Assembly: GCF_004193775.1 (NCBI RefSeq)
Contig: NC_041005.1
Location: forward strand, 16,587,865 to 16,651,864
DNA length: 64,000 nt
Origin: Glycine soja
Lineage: Eukaryota; Streptophyta; Magnoliopsida; Fabales; Fabaceae
Direction of reading: 5' to 3'
The notes beneath the pieces are model-generated. The model was not told the origin of the DNA. It did no database searches and was given only the letters and a program-made list of their open reading frames with translations. Numbering within the stretch: position 1 is the first letter of the stretch; every line of letters begins with the position of its first letter. Shown here piece after piece: positions 11,277-21,878 of this stretch. A program made the position numbers and the translations under genes.

Positions 11277-13023
11277 ATGGGTGAAGTAGAGGAGATACAA
11301 GAGAAGATGAAGGCCGACATGGAGGCCATTAAAGAGCAAATGGCCACAATGATGGAGGCCATGATGAGCGTGAAGAAGATAATGGAAGCCAATGTGGTTG
11401 CAATTGCCGCTACCAGCGTTGTTGCTAAGGTGAACCTGATGTCCCCATCCGGCATCAACCAAATGAATCATCCAACCTCAGATATGGTAGGCAAAGATTT
11501 GGGAAGTACGGGCAGCCCCCATAATGTACAAATTCAAAACGAGCACGCCTTCCCGCCATATGGCTTGCCTCTCAACTATACGCCACCCAAAGTGGCGTAC
11601 ACTCCCAATAAGAATGTCAATAACTCCACTCCTATACCCATTGAGGGCCAACAACCCCAAACTGATCATGCACATGTCTCTTAAACCGTGGGGGGGACAC
11701 ATGAAATTCCCCACCACAATCTAGCCGACTTCGAGCCTTGCCTCGGATATGCCACGGAAGGGCAACCAGTTGGTGGTATACCCCTACAAAACCCTTTGGA
11801 AGGCCCTCAGTGTCACCCACAACCACAACCCTCACATTCCACAGCGGTTAAAAACCCTCATGCTATGGCAGAAATGGGAAAGTTGGATCATCTAGAGGAA
11901 AGGCTCAGGGCCATTGAAGGAGGTGAAGATTATGCCTTTGCTAACCTAGAAGAGTTGTTCCTAGTACCTAATATCATCACCCCTCCCAAGTTCAAGGTGC
12001 TGGACTTTGACAAGTACAAGGGGACTACTTGTCCCAAGAACCATCTAAAGATGTATTGTCAGAAGATGGGGGAATACGCAAAAGATGAGGAATTACTGAT
12101 ACATTCCTTCCAAGAAAGTCTTACTGGGGTAGCTGTTACCTGGTACACTAACTTGGAATCTTCCCGAGTCCATTCTTGGAAGGACCTAATGGTTGCCTTT
12201 GTTAGGCAGTATCAGTACAATTTTGATATGGTTCCGGATAGGATGCAACTACAGAACATTTGCAAAAAGGGGGACGGATCTTTCAAAGAACACGCCCAAA
12301 AGGTGGAGGGATCTGGCGGCCCAGGTGGTACCCCCAATGATGGAAAGGGAGACGATGATCGTGATGGTAGACACATTATCGATACTCTACTATGAAAAGA
12401 TGGTGGGCTACACACCTTCAAAGCTTTGAGGATTTGGTCTTTGCCAGTGAAAGGATCAATGTGGGTCTGAAAAAAGGCAAATTTAGTCATCCTGCTTGGA
12501 CGAATGAGAAAACTGGGGCAAATGAAGAGGGTGAGAAAGAGGGAGAAACCCATGCTGTGACTGCTATTCCTATACGGCCAAGTTTCCCACCAACCCAAAA
12601 ATGTCATTACTCAGCCAATAACAAACCTCCTTACCCACCACCCAGTTATCCACAAAGGCCATCCCTAAATCAACCACAAAGCCTGTCTACCGCACTTCCA
12701 ATGACGAAGACCACCTTTAGCACAAACAAAAAAAAACACCAACCAAGAAATGAATTTTGCAGCGAAAAGCCTGTAGGATTCACCCCAAATTCCGGTGTCA
12801 TATGCTAACTTGCTCCCATATCTACTTGATAATGCAATGGTAGCCATAACCCCTGCTAGGTTCCCTCAAACCCCCATTTTTCTGAGGATATGACTCGAAC
12901 GCAACATGTGCATATCGTGGGGGAGCCCTGGGGCATTCCATTGAGCACTGTATGACCCTCAGGCGTAAGGTGCAAGGTCTAATTGATGCGGGCTGGCTGA
13001 AATTTAAGGAGAATCGCGTGTAA
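11277..13023 (+). pseudogene. Element B gag, decayed
   Basis: The start MGEVEE at 11277 is homologous to MGDQEE of A. The gag domain is recognisable, with DKYKGTTCPK and YQYNFDMVPDR motifs. A nonsense codon follows codon ~135 (TAA near 11682), and frameshifts occur near 12300, 12395-12430 and after 12780. The zinc knuckle near 12905-12950 is altered, with an Arg where A and C have the first His. Past the AGWLKF motif the frame ends at a TAA near 13021, and no protease follows. Confidence 0.85.
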
Positions 13024-14935
13024 ATCCTGACATTGACAAGAGATGCCACACAGGGGGCAATTTTGAAAACTGTTGTTAGATGTCTCTAATGACTCATCAG
13101 GATTTTCAAGTGCAAGCCATTGGTCAGTTTGCTCAAGCGACCTGTGCTCTTGAGTTTGGACTTCCAAGACCGTTCAATCAGAGATTACTCGTCTTGCACG
13201 TTGGTGGGGTTGCCGTAAAACAACGAGTAAAGTTCAAAACAAATAAGTTTCAAAATAAAAAATAAAAAGGCATTTGGTTGACTGTGTTTTCAAGTAAAAA
13301 TATAGATGTTCATGTGACCTCATTTTGTCTTTTTAGAAAGAAGTGAGTTATCAAGAATAAGATGTTGGACAAATGGCCTCAGTTACCTTAAGAAAAAGGG
13401 GGGTTGAATTAAGATGCAAAGACTATTCCCCAATTGAACTATCACTCTTTCTTTTTGGATTAACAATGCACATAGGGACAACCCTTCCCTTGTGTTCAAG
13501 AATCCTCTACAACAAGAGACTCTCAGTCTCTTAATCCCTTTTCAGAAGTAAGAAGAAGAGAAGAAGAAATCTCTCTTAAAAGGGATAGATTGTACAATGA
13601 AGACCAATCAAAATTCCTTATTGAATATGCAAGTGGTTGACCAAGGAACCTTTTTGAGAGGATAAGACATTTCAGTTCATAAATACTCTTGATCTTTCGA
13701 GAGGATAAAACTGTTTGGGCAATAAAAACTCTCTTTAAAACATTTGAATGGCCGTTCATAAAACATTTGAATAGATATGTCTCTTGGAAATTATTTTCTG
13801 AAAATCCCCTCTGGTAATCAATTACAAGACTTATGTAATCGATTACAGGTTTTAAAAATTTGAATTAAAATATTTTTAACTACTGGTAATCGATTACCAG
13901 AGAGCAAATCTCAAATTGAAATGATAGAATTCTTTGGTCAAACCTTTGTTTGTTTCAATTTGGAAACTTCTTCCTAAAGATTCTAAAGAGATCAAACTTG
14001 ATCATATATCTTGATTTTCTTGGATTCTTGTCTTGAATAAAACTTAGAAGCATTTGATCCTTTAGCATCATCAAGACATCAAAACATCTTGCTTCTACAT
14101 AGGAGTCATTTGACTTAATCCATCAACTGAAAGATCCTTCAACTATTTCCCGTCCTTGGAAAATTCTTTTTGCAAGAATCAACTGCTTCTTTCATTCTTC
14201 CTCACTACGAGGTCGTGAAAACAAGACAACACTTGGTACCTCTAAGCCCTACACTGGGGCAACGAAAGGCACCATGCAAAAACCTCAAGCGAACCTAGGG
14301 GCAGATTAGAAGTTCTCACCCAATAGGTTCCCTCCTACAAGGTCATGACGAAAGGCAACGATTGGTACCTCAAAGCCTTACACTGGGGCAATGAGGGGCA
14401 CCGTCCATGAGCCTCAAGTTAACATAGGGGCCGATCAAAAGTTCTCACCCATCGATGTTTTCAACAAAAAAAGGGGGGACAAACCTTAGGATTTCGATGG
14501 ATTGATTAAACATCAAATGGCTCCATTGCCGTCACTCCAAAATGGTCAAGTGACTAAATCAAAAAGAACATACACTTTGAGGGAGTTCCCGGAGAGATTT
14601 GCAAAAGATAGGATAAGGTCGCATGAATTATCACCTCTTTCAAAAGGACAGTCAATCTATGTTTTCCAAAAAAAATCAAATCAAAATCAAAATCACAAAA
14701 TAGGGAAAGAATGTCATTGTACAACTTTCCATTACATTGCATTGTTTCATATGAAGTCCGCATTTACCAAATTTCACGACAAAGGTTGCATGCATCTGCA
14801 TCCCTAAAAATCATGTTAACTGCATAGATTTCCTACATCTAATGTCCAAATCTTGTGGATTTGGGATGACCAGCCCTCTCGATGAGTCGATCTCTTGCTT
14901 TCTCATAAGGGTGGACCCTTGGGTACTTGTACCTA
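13024..14935. other. Unrelated AT-rich sequence replacing pro-pol in B
   Basis: Where A and C have about 5.5 kb of pro and pol, B has about 1.9 kb without homology to them. It includes a GGGGGGTTGAATTAAG word near 13396 and two palindromes of the TAATCGATTAC type (near 13834 and 13890), which I recognise as frequent in soybean repeats. Two 129-bp direct copies follow at 14235-14460. I see no ORF with a recognisable product. It looks like captured or inserted repeat DNA, identity unknown. Confidence 0.5.
14235..14460. repeat. Two direct copies of a ~129-bp unit
   Basis: GGTACCTC-AAGCC-TACACTGGGGCAA recurs at 14235 and 14364 with the downstream parts also alike (AAGTTCTCACCC). About 85% identity by eye. 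Confidence 0.7.
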
Positions 14936-14943
14936 TCACTTTT

Positions 14944-15376
14944 AGAGGACTACATGTCCTCGCCAACAGAGGGCTGCACGCCCTCACCTTCAGAGGACTA
15001 CATGTCCTCGCCTTGAGAGGGCTACACGCCCTCATCTTGGGTACTAGTTACCCTCACCGTTGAGAGGACTACACGTCCTCGCCTTGAGAGGACTACACGT
15101 CCTCACCATCAGAGGGCTGCACGCCCTCACCTCTAGAGGACTACATGTCCTCGCCTTGAGAGGGCTACACGCCCTCACCTTGGGTACTAGTTACCCTCAC
15201 CGTTGAGAGGACTACACGTCCTCGCCTTGAGAGGACTACACGTCCTCACCATCAGAGGGCTGCACGCCCTCACCTTGAGAGGACTACACACCCTCACCTC
15301 CAGAGGACTATACATCCTCGCCTTGAGAGGGTTGCACGCCCTCACCTTTAGAGGGCTACGTGTCCTCATTTTCAGT
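14944..15376. repeat. 24-bp hairpin tandem array
   Basis: About 16 units of roughly 24 bp, broken by two longer units. Each unit is a short inverted repeat: either GAGGAC-loop-GTCCTC or GAGGGC-loop-GCCCTC with a five-base loop such as TACAC, TACAT or TGCAC, joined by CNCC plus a short linker. The longer units add GGGTA-CTAGT-TACCC, also an inverted repeat. Nearly all units keep matching arms. Found only in element B. Confidence 0.85.
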
Positions 15377-15479
15377 GTGCTCCACATCCGCACCTTAAGA
15401 GAATTTAAGGTCCTCTATCCTTAAATGCTTAACCAAGACTTGCACTCCCGGTTAAGGGACCAGTAGTTTCCTTTTAACG

Positions 15480-16194
15480 GTTCCTGGGCCACCCCCTAAT
15501 ATTGGAGGAGGGCCAACTGTGCAAGCACAACCAGAAAGGGAGGCTATCACACAGCTACTATGCATACCGGGGCAAGATTTCACCCGTGCCGCTGCAAAGA
15601 GACGAGTGCGGATCATGCGCACCAACATGACCACTCTTACACAGATATAGATGACATTGCTACTTAGCAACATTCTGCCCAGCGACCGCAATGCCAATCT
15701 CCCCCTGCAAAAGTATCAGTTGGTCTGTGTCGTCCCGACGTGGGTAAGTATGCATATGGTTCAACTGATTTCTGATACCATCTATTGTTTGCAGGGATCG
15801 CACCCACAAAGACACCCAGTGGACCCGAAAAAGTCAAACAGGGCCCTGGGGTTTTCAGCTCTGGTTACGGGCCTCTATCAGTCCTACAGGGTGCTCGTAC
15901 CCCCCCGACAAGGTCACATCATCATAGGTAAGTATGCACATCGCTCAACTGATTTCTGATTTCATCTATTGTTTGCAGGGATCGCGCCTGCAAGACACCC
16001 AGTGGACCCGAAGAAGTCCAACAGGGTCTTGGAGTTGTCAAGCTCTAATCACGGGTCTCTGTCAGTTCTACGGAGTATCTGTCACCTCCAGCAAGGGCAT
16101 CAGGCCCCCTACTAATCGAGCTTTCATCAAGAAGTACTGCGTCTCCAGGCAGGCGCAGGGCGAAACACCACAGCAGCCTGGGGATGGTCGGTAG
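15480..16194 (+). pseudogene. Element B aORF remnant (PF20167-like) with internal duplication
   Basis: Codons from about 15530 match aORF of A (49188-50429), for example LLCIPGQDF, RVRIMRTNMTTLTQ and SNRALGF. A TAG replaces the Trp after TLTQI, and the N-terminal ~150 codons are gone. A 185-bp segment is duplicated in tandem: copies start GGTAAGTATGCA at 15742 and 15927, and each runs through TGTTTGCAGGGATCGC into the CCAGTGGACCCGAA stretch. The copies have diverged, so the duplication is not very recent. Not functional. Confidence 0.8.
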
Positions 16195-16499
16195 CGAGCA
16201 ATAGACACACCGCCACCACCTCTAGAGTTAACCTCAGCTCATCCGCAAAAAGGTTAGAGCGTTGCCTACGACACATGGCCGACCAGCAGGCGACCAAATC
16301 CAAAGCCAAAGGTAAGCAAAGTACTAGGTCCGTGACCTACAAGCCATCATGCGTCCAGCTAAAGACGTTAAAGAAGCGCTACTAGGAGGCAACCCAGTAC
16401 CTTTTGAATCTGTGCTTGTTATTTGATCACTTTTCATAGTAAGACACACCTAGTTGCTCATGATCCTAGGAATTTAAATAAAACGAGCACAAGCTCGGA

Positions 16500-16835
16500 A
16501 GGTAGTCATACCTCACAAAATATATATATGTATGTTTAGGTAGAAAGATACCTTAGATATGCATGTATGTAAACAAAAACACACTTCACAAAATATATAT
16601 ATGTATGTTTAGGTAGCAAGATACCTTAGATATGCATGTATGTAGCAAAAAGATACCTCACAAAATATATATATGTATGTTTAGGTAGCAAGATACCTTG
16701 GATATGCATGTATACAACAAAAATACCTTACAAAACATATATATGTATGTTTAGGTAGCAAGATACCTTGGATATGCATGTATATAGCAAAAATACCTCG
16801 CAAAAATATACACATGTTTAGGTAGCAAAATACCT
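16500..16835. repeat. AT-rich tandem repeat, ~75-85-bp units
   Basis: Four to five copies of a unit containing TATATATGTATGTTTAGGTA, GATACCTTAGATATGCATGT and ACCTCACAAAA. The same units occur, inverted, in C at 32060-32400. Confidence 0.8.
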
Positions 16836-18236
16836 CATGAAAAAAAAGGGAAAAAAAACAAACAAGAAAAAGAAATAAACAAATGATAATGATAAAAAAA
16901 AAAGAAGGAGAAAAAAGAAAAAATAAGTTGTCAAGCTGAAAAACCAACATGCTTTTGAAAAGAGATGACTTCCAACTTTTCTTTAAAGAAAATTCGCTGA
17001 TCATAGCTAGTTTTTGAAAAAAATGTGTCTACACCTGAAGGGTGAATACTGTGAAATTTCCCCGGACGCCCGAAATGGACTCGGATGAATGCACAAATTG
17101 ATAAAAGAACATATTTTGGAAACATTGGGTTGATTTAAAATAGAGGAAATGAATCCTGAGCCCTAGCATCACATGACCATAAAAGTTTGACACTTGAGTG
17201 TCCACATAGGTGCATGCATGACCAATTTTGCATAAAATTTCCAAATCATCATTTTTGCATTTGTGTCATGGAAATAATGTGGGGCATCCCTTTTTATCCT
17301 TGAACCAAACCAAACCCTGACATGTATCATGCCTAGCCATTCTACAAGTCTTGAGCCAAAATCCTGACTCACCATAAACCTTGACCCAGGGTGAGAATGT
17401 CAATCCTTACCCTCGGAAGCAAAAAAGAAGAGAAGGAAAATTTCCAATCAAAGAAAAAGAGAAGGAAAATTTCCAATCAAAGAGAAAGCAAAAAGAAAAG
17501 AAAGAAAAGTCCCAACCAAAGAATGGGAGAAAGTAAAGAAAAAAAAAAGAGAAGAAAGCTCCTGGTCAAAGAAACCAGAAGGAATATGCAGAGAGGTCTT
17601 TGGACCGGACAATATCTGAACAATACAGAATTGTCACCAAATGAACGAAAAAAGAAGGAAAGGGAACCACGACCTAAAATAGTCTTCTCCCTTTGATTAC
17701 CAACCAAAATCCCGTGCGCTAGCGACTTTTTTTTTTTCTCGCCCCGCACTAAACAAAAACAGAAAAAGAAAAAAGCCAGAAAAATCAAAAGCCAAAAACA
17801 CACAAAAGCCGAAAGAAGAAACCACCAAAAGAACCCATTCCCAAGGGAAGCCCTATTGATCCATGATCACGCGTGTAATTTTTGATTTGATAGGAAATAA
17901 TTTGCAAAGTCAAGTCATGACATATCTATGGTTCGGAATTAGGATGAAACACTTACCTGTGCGAGATTGATACACTTTGAGTGGATTTCTTCTATTTTTG
18001 TCGAACCCAGTGTTTCCTCTAAATGATCATTTAGAAACGAAATGCTAACATCCAAAATCTCATTTATGGTTATGGGAGATTTCATCAGCAGACTCTCCTT
18101 CCCCGGTAGACGCATTGTTTTTCACTCAAAAAAGCATATGCTGCTCTAAATCAGTTGGAATATTTATCTCCTTGCTAAAGCATGTTTGCATTTTAGTGGA
18201 GAAAACACTGAGACTTTTTCAAATCTCACAAGTTAT

Positions 18237-18560
18237 CCAGAACTACGTAGGTCTGAGTTCCTCATTGGAGGATACGTAGGAGCAAGAGCCTCGCTTTTGT
18301 CGACCACACCGCCTTTTGTTGCCATGACTCAAGAGCTGGTAGCCCGCGGAGACACCTTACGGTTATCCGCACCTCGTCATTCAGTGACCCCAAGTGTGAT
18401 TCACGAGCAGAGACCAATATGGTCATCTGCGCCCTTTCCGGAGATGTCAGCATTTTCCGATGGAGACTTTTCAAGTCTCACAAGTTATCAAGAACTACGT
18501 AGGTCTGAATTCCTCATTGGAGGATACGTAGGAGCAAGAGCCTTGCTTTTGTCGGCCGCC
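18237..18560 (+). repeat. Two copies of the LTR-like TACGTAG hairpin block
   Basis: GAACTACGTAGGTCTGA, TCCTCATTGGAGGA, TACGTAGGAGCAAGAGCC and TTTTGTCG occur in that order at 18239 and 18492. The U5 part of the LTRs has the same block (1687-1762 in A). Equivalent pairs are at 52010 and 52243 (A) and 30353 and 30600 (C, inverted). Confidence 0.8.
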
Positions 18561-18601
18561 CCATAATCTTTGTCATACTGACCCTGAGGTCATGTGACAT
18601 G

Positions 18602-19411
18602 CACCCTTGTATCATCCAGAGGCGGCGGGCCCGATGATACGCGGAGATACCTTACGGTTATCCGCACCCTTTTGTCATCCAGAGGCGGCGGGCCCGATGA
18701 CAAGCAGAGACCAAGTTTGGTCATTCTGCACCCTTGTATCATCCAGAGGCGGCGGGCCCGATGATACGCGGAGATACCTTACGGTTATCCGCACCCTTTT
18801 GTCATCCAGAGGCGGCGGGCCCGATGACAAGCAGAGACCAAGTTTGGTCATTCTGCACCCTTGTATCATCCAGAGGCGGCGGGCCCGATGATACGCGGAG
18901 ATACCTTACGGTTATCCGCACCCTTTTGTCATCCAGAGGCGGCGGGCCCGATGACAAGCAGAGACCAAATTTGGTCATTCTGCACCCTTGTATCATCCAG
19001 AGGCGGCGGGCCCGATGATACGCGGAGATACCTTACGGTTATCCGCACCCTTTTGTCATCCAGAGGCGGCGGGCCCGATGACAAGCAGAGACCAAGTTTG
19101 GTCATTCTGCACCCTTGTATCATCCAGAGGCGGCGGGCCCGATGATACGCGGAGATACCTTACGGTTATCCGCACCCTTTTGTCATCCAGAGGCGGCGGG
19201 CCCGATGACAAGCAGAGACCAAGTTTGGTCATTCTGCACCCTTGTATCATCCAGAGGCGGCGGGCCCGATGATACGCGGAGATACCTTACGGTTATCCGC
19301 ACCCTTTTGTCATCCAGAGGCGGCGGGCCCGATGACAAGCAGAGACCAAATTTGGTCATTCTGCACCCTTGTATCATCCAGAGGCGGCGGTCCCGATGAT
19401 ACGCGGAAATA
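18602..19411 (+). repeat. 127-bp hairpin minisatellite, element B
   Basis: About 6.4 units of 127 bp. Each unit is a dimer of two ~63-bp halves, and each half contains two inverted repeats: GTATCATC or TTGTCATC arms around a constant CAGAGGCGGCGGGCCC loop, then GCGGA/TCCGC or GCAGA/TCTGC arms. Units differ by very few substitutions. The open frames through it repeat every 127 bp and are not genes. Confidence 0.93.
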
Positions 19412-19588
19412 CCCGAGTGGTTATCCGTATAAACATTCTTTTGCTATCTGTAAGACAGAACGCTTGATAGCATGCAGAGGCTGACATAGTCTTCTGCACC
19501 TTTTGTTCCTCCGGGAACAACAAGTCATTTACATGCGGAAATTTCATGGTCACCCGCGACTCTCATCAACCGAGAGGAGCGAAATTAG

Positions 19589-19975
19589 TGTCATACACTA
19601 ATTTTCGTCCGGGTACCTTTGCTTGATGACATGCGACCTTTCTTTGGTCCTTGTGAGGTGCTTGGCACCCATCGTTAGGCAATTTGTGAAAATCCGGGAA
19701 CGACAAGTCATGGTCACCCGCGACTCTCGTCAACCGAGAGGAGCGAAATTAGTGTCATACACTAATTTTCGTCCGGGTACCTTTGCTTGATGACATGCGA
19801 CCTTTCTTTGGTCCTTGTGAGGTGCTTGGCACCCATCATTAGGCAATTTGTGAAAATCCAGGAACAACAAGTCATTTGCATGTGGAGATTTTATGGTCAC
19901 CCGCGACTCTCGTCAAATCGAGAGGAACGAAATTAGTGTCTTATCTTTACTTTCCTTTTATCTCCAATAAAAGAC
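19589..19975 (+). repeat. Reiterated LTR starts before the B 3' LTR
   Basis: Two direct copies (19589 and 19753, period 164) of roughly the first 105 bp of the LTR, TGTCATAC to TTTGTGAAAATCC, are each followed by ~60 bp with CACCCGCGACTCTCGTCAAC and GAGAGGAGCGAAATTAG. The true LTR begins at 19993. Confidence 0.85.
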
Positions 19976-19979
19976 AAGT

Positions 19980-19988
19980 AAAGAGGGG
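19980..19988 (+). other. Polypurine tract, element B
   Basis: AAAGAGGGG, four bases before the 3' LTR, the usual site for plus-strand priming. Identical tracts precede the LTR in A and C. Confidence 0.75.
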
Positions 19989-19992
19989 CAAC

Positions 19993-21873
19993 TGTCATAC
20001 CCTAATTTCGTCCGGGGACCTTTGCTTGATGACATGCGACCTTTCTTTGGTCCTTGTGAGGTGCTTGGCATCCATCATTGGGCAATTTGTGAAATTCCAG
20101 GACATGCCGAAAAACCAAAAAAAATATATTGATGCACAATCCGTAAGTTTCCGTGACACACCGGAAATCAAATGGAAGCATCGTTGCATAATTAAGTGAG
20201 GTTCCGTAACATTCCGTATGTCAAAAGGGGGATGATTATGTAATCCGCAAGGTTCCGTAACATTACGGAAAGAAAACAAGTATCGTTACGAGATTCGTAA
20301 ATTTCCGTAACTTTACGAAAAAAGAATCACCAAAAAAGGTAAGGGGGTGAACTTATCAAGATAGGGGTGTAAATAGCAATTCAAATCTAGGCCCTTCTAG
20401 AACATTTTGGAAGTTGGGTTGCTTAAGGAGGAAGCAACTGGGCGGCAAGCTCCTCCACGTTTTTGAAAAATGGTTTTCGGGGCTTCCGCGGCTTCCGTAA
20501 TACTTCCGTAAAATTTCCGAAAACCTTGGGTAAGCATATTCCACTTAACATTGGTGAAAGGGAAGAGAAAAAAGATGAAAATCAAATTCGAAAACAGTTC
20601 TGTAAGGCTTCCGTAACTTTTCCGTAAAATACGAAAAGGGGGGTGAACTTAGTAATTCGGGTGCGCTTAGAAATCTTCTTCATTAAGTCTTTGGGCGGCA
20701 AGCACCTCCCTTTTTTCTATAAATAGGGGAGGGGGGGAGCTGTTTCAAAATGTGTCAGCCCCTTTGGCACTTCTCTCTCTTTCGAATTTGCTTGGAAAAA
20801 TCGTTTCCGTGAAGAAAATCTAAGCCGAGGCGCTTCCGAAACGTTTTCGTAACGTTTTCCGTGAAGAATTTCGCAAAGGTTTCAACCGTTCTTCGACGTT
20901 CTTCATTCGTTCTTCATCGTTCTTCGATCTTCAACGGGTAAGTACCTCGAACCAAGCTTTTCGATTCATTCTATGTACCCGTAGTGGTCCACATTGTGTT
21001 TCGTGCATTTTTATTCTCGTTTTGTTTACTTTTTATACCCCCTGTTGACGTGCTTAAGCCATTTTACTTAAGTCATTTCTCGCTTAACTTAAAAATAAAA
21101 TAAATTTCCACCGAACGTTTGAATTGTATTATCCATTAACTTCGGTTAAAATAAATTTCGACCGTTCGGTCGTGCCGTAACCACGTTGGAAATCAAAAAG
21201 AGGTAAAAAATAATATAATAATCAAAAAGACATCTTTTAGTAAAATAAAGCGGAAAATCAATCGGACGTTTTCTCTGTGGGATTTCTCATTCTTAATCGA
21301 ATTGATTAATAACTAAAGTGAAACTAAAGGCTAAAATCAATTCGCCTAGTCAAGCTCGTCCATAAAAATAGGCTTTTGAAGTTTGTCATTTCATTTTCTC
21401 ACTAAGTAAAATGGATCATTTTTAAGGTCCAACGCCTTAAAATGATCACCTCTTAAAGCAAAAAAGAATCACTTGATAAAAAAGAACTACGTAGGTCTGA
21501 TTTTCTCATCCCAAATTGAGGAATACGTAGGAGCAAAGGGAAACACCCTTGTCGACCACAAAAAGAGAAAATATAAAAAGGGTATGAAGGATATAGAGAC
21601 ATAAAAAGGGAACATAAAAAATCAAAGTCATGTTTGCACATTCGATTAAAGGCTGCCGTCCCTTGGGGCGGACGTGTGGGGTGCTAATACCTTCCCCGTG
21701 CGTAAATACAACTCCCGAACCTTTCACTTAAAAGTTCGTAGATCGCGTCTTTTCCGGTTTTTCCGACGTTTTCCTCAAATAAACGTTGGTGGCGACTCCG
21801 CGCGTATTCCTTTCATGGAACACGCATCCCGCGAGTCACGCGTCGCCCTCCCGCCGAAGGGTAGGTTGCGACA
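19993..21873 (+). repeat. Element B 3' LTR
   Basis: 1881 bp, TG...CA, TATA box at 20718-20725. Differences seen from the 5' copy: five substitutions (near 20288, 20374, 20600, 21460 and 21815) and one extra base near 20754. CAAGT follows as the target duplication. Confidence 0.95.
20718..20725 (+). promoter_or_regulatory. TATA box of B 3' LTR
   Basis: TATAAATA as in the 5' copy. It could drive read-through into the gag-pro part of A, but nothing in the sequence shows that it does. Confidence 0.7.
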
Positions 21874-21878
21874 CAAGT
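21874..21878. repeat. Target site duplication of element B, right (CAAGT)
   Basis: Matches 6411-6415. Confidence 0.95.

Larger units (their letters stand above)
16195..18601 (+). other. 3' region of B upstream of the minisatellite
   Basis: It holds, in order: a GTTAAAGAAGCGCTACTAGG word (16369) followed by GAGGCAACCC, typical of the 3' region of Athila/Tat elements; AT-rich tandem units (16500-16835); a purine-rich stretch with direct repeats of GGAAAATTTCCAATCAAAG (17425-17530); and two copies of the TACGTAG block (18237 and 18489). The small ORFs here show no conserved product. Confidence 0.6.
6416..21873 (+). mobile_element. Element B: non-autonomous Ogre/Tat-like retrotransposon nested in A
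   Basis: Complete ends: LTRs at 6416-8295 and 19993-21873, primer site, polypurine tract and TSD CAAGT. I spotted about five substitutions and one indel between the LTRs (roughly 0.3%), so insertion is recent. Inside are a deleted ORF1, a decayed gag, no protease, RT, RNase H or integrase, a foreign-looking AT-rich stretch (13024-14940), a 24-bp hairpin array, a decayed aORF and a 127-bp minisatellite. It must have moved using proteins from another family member; element C is a plausible type of helper. Same orientation as A. Confidence 0.93.

Noticed and set aside
18602..19411. Repeated 94- and 64-residue open frames in the 127-bp arrays (also at 28342-30293 and 52352-52908)
   Set aside because: They repeat with the satellite period on both strands, overlap each other and show no start or ending unique to a gene. 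They are open because 127-bp units happen to lack stops.
18602..19411. CRISPR array
   Set aside because: Regular palindromic repeats, but there are no unique spacers: the whole unit is repeated. The DNA is plant nuclear.
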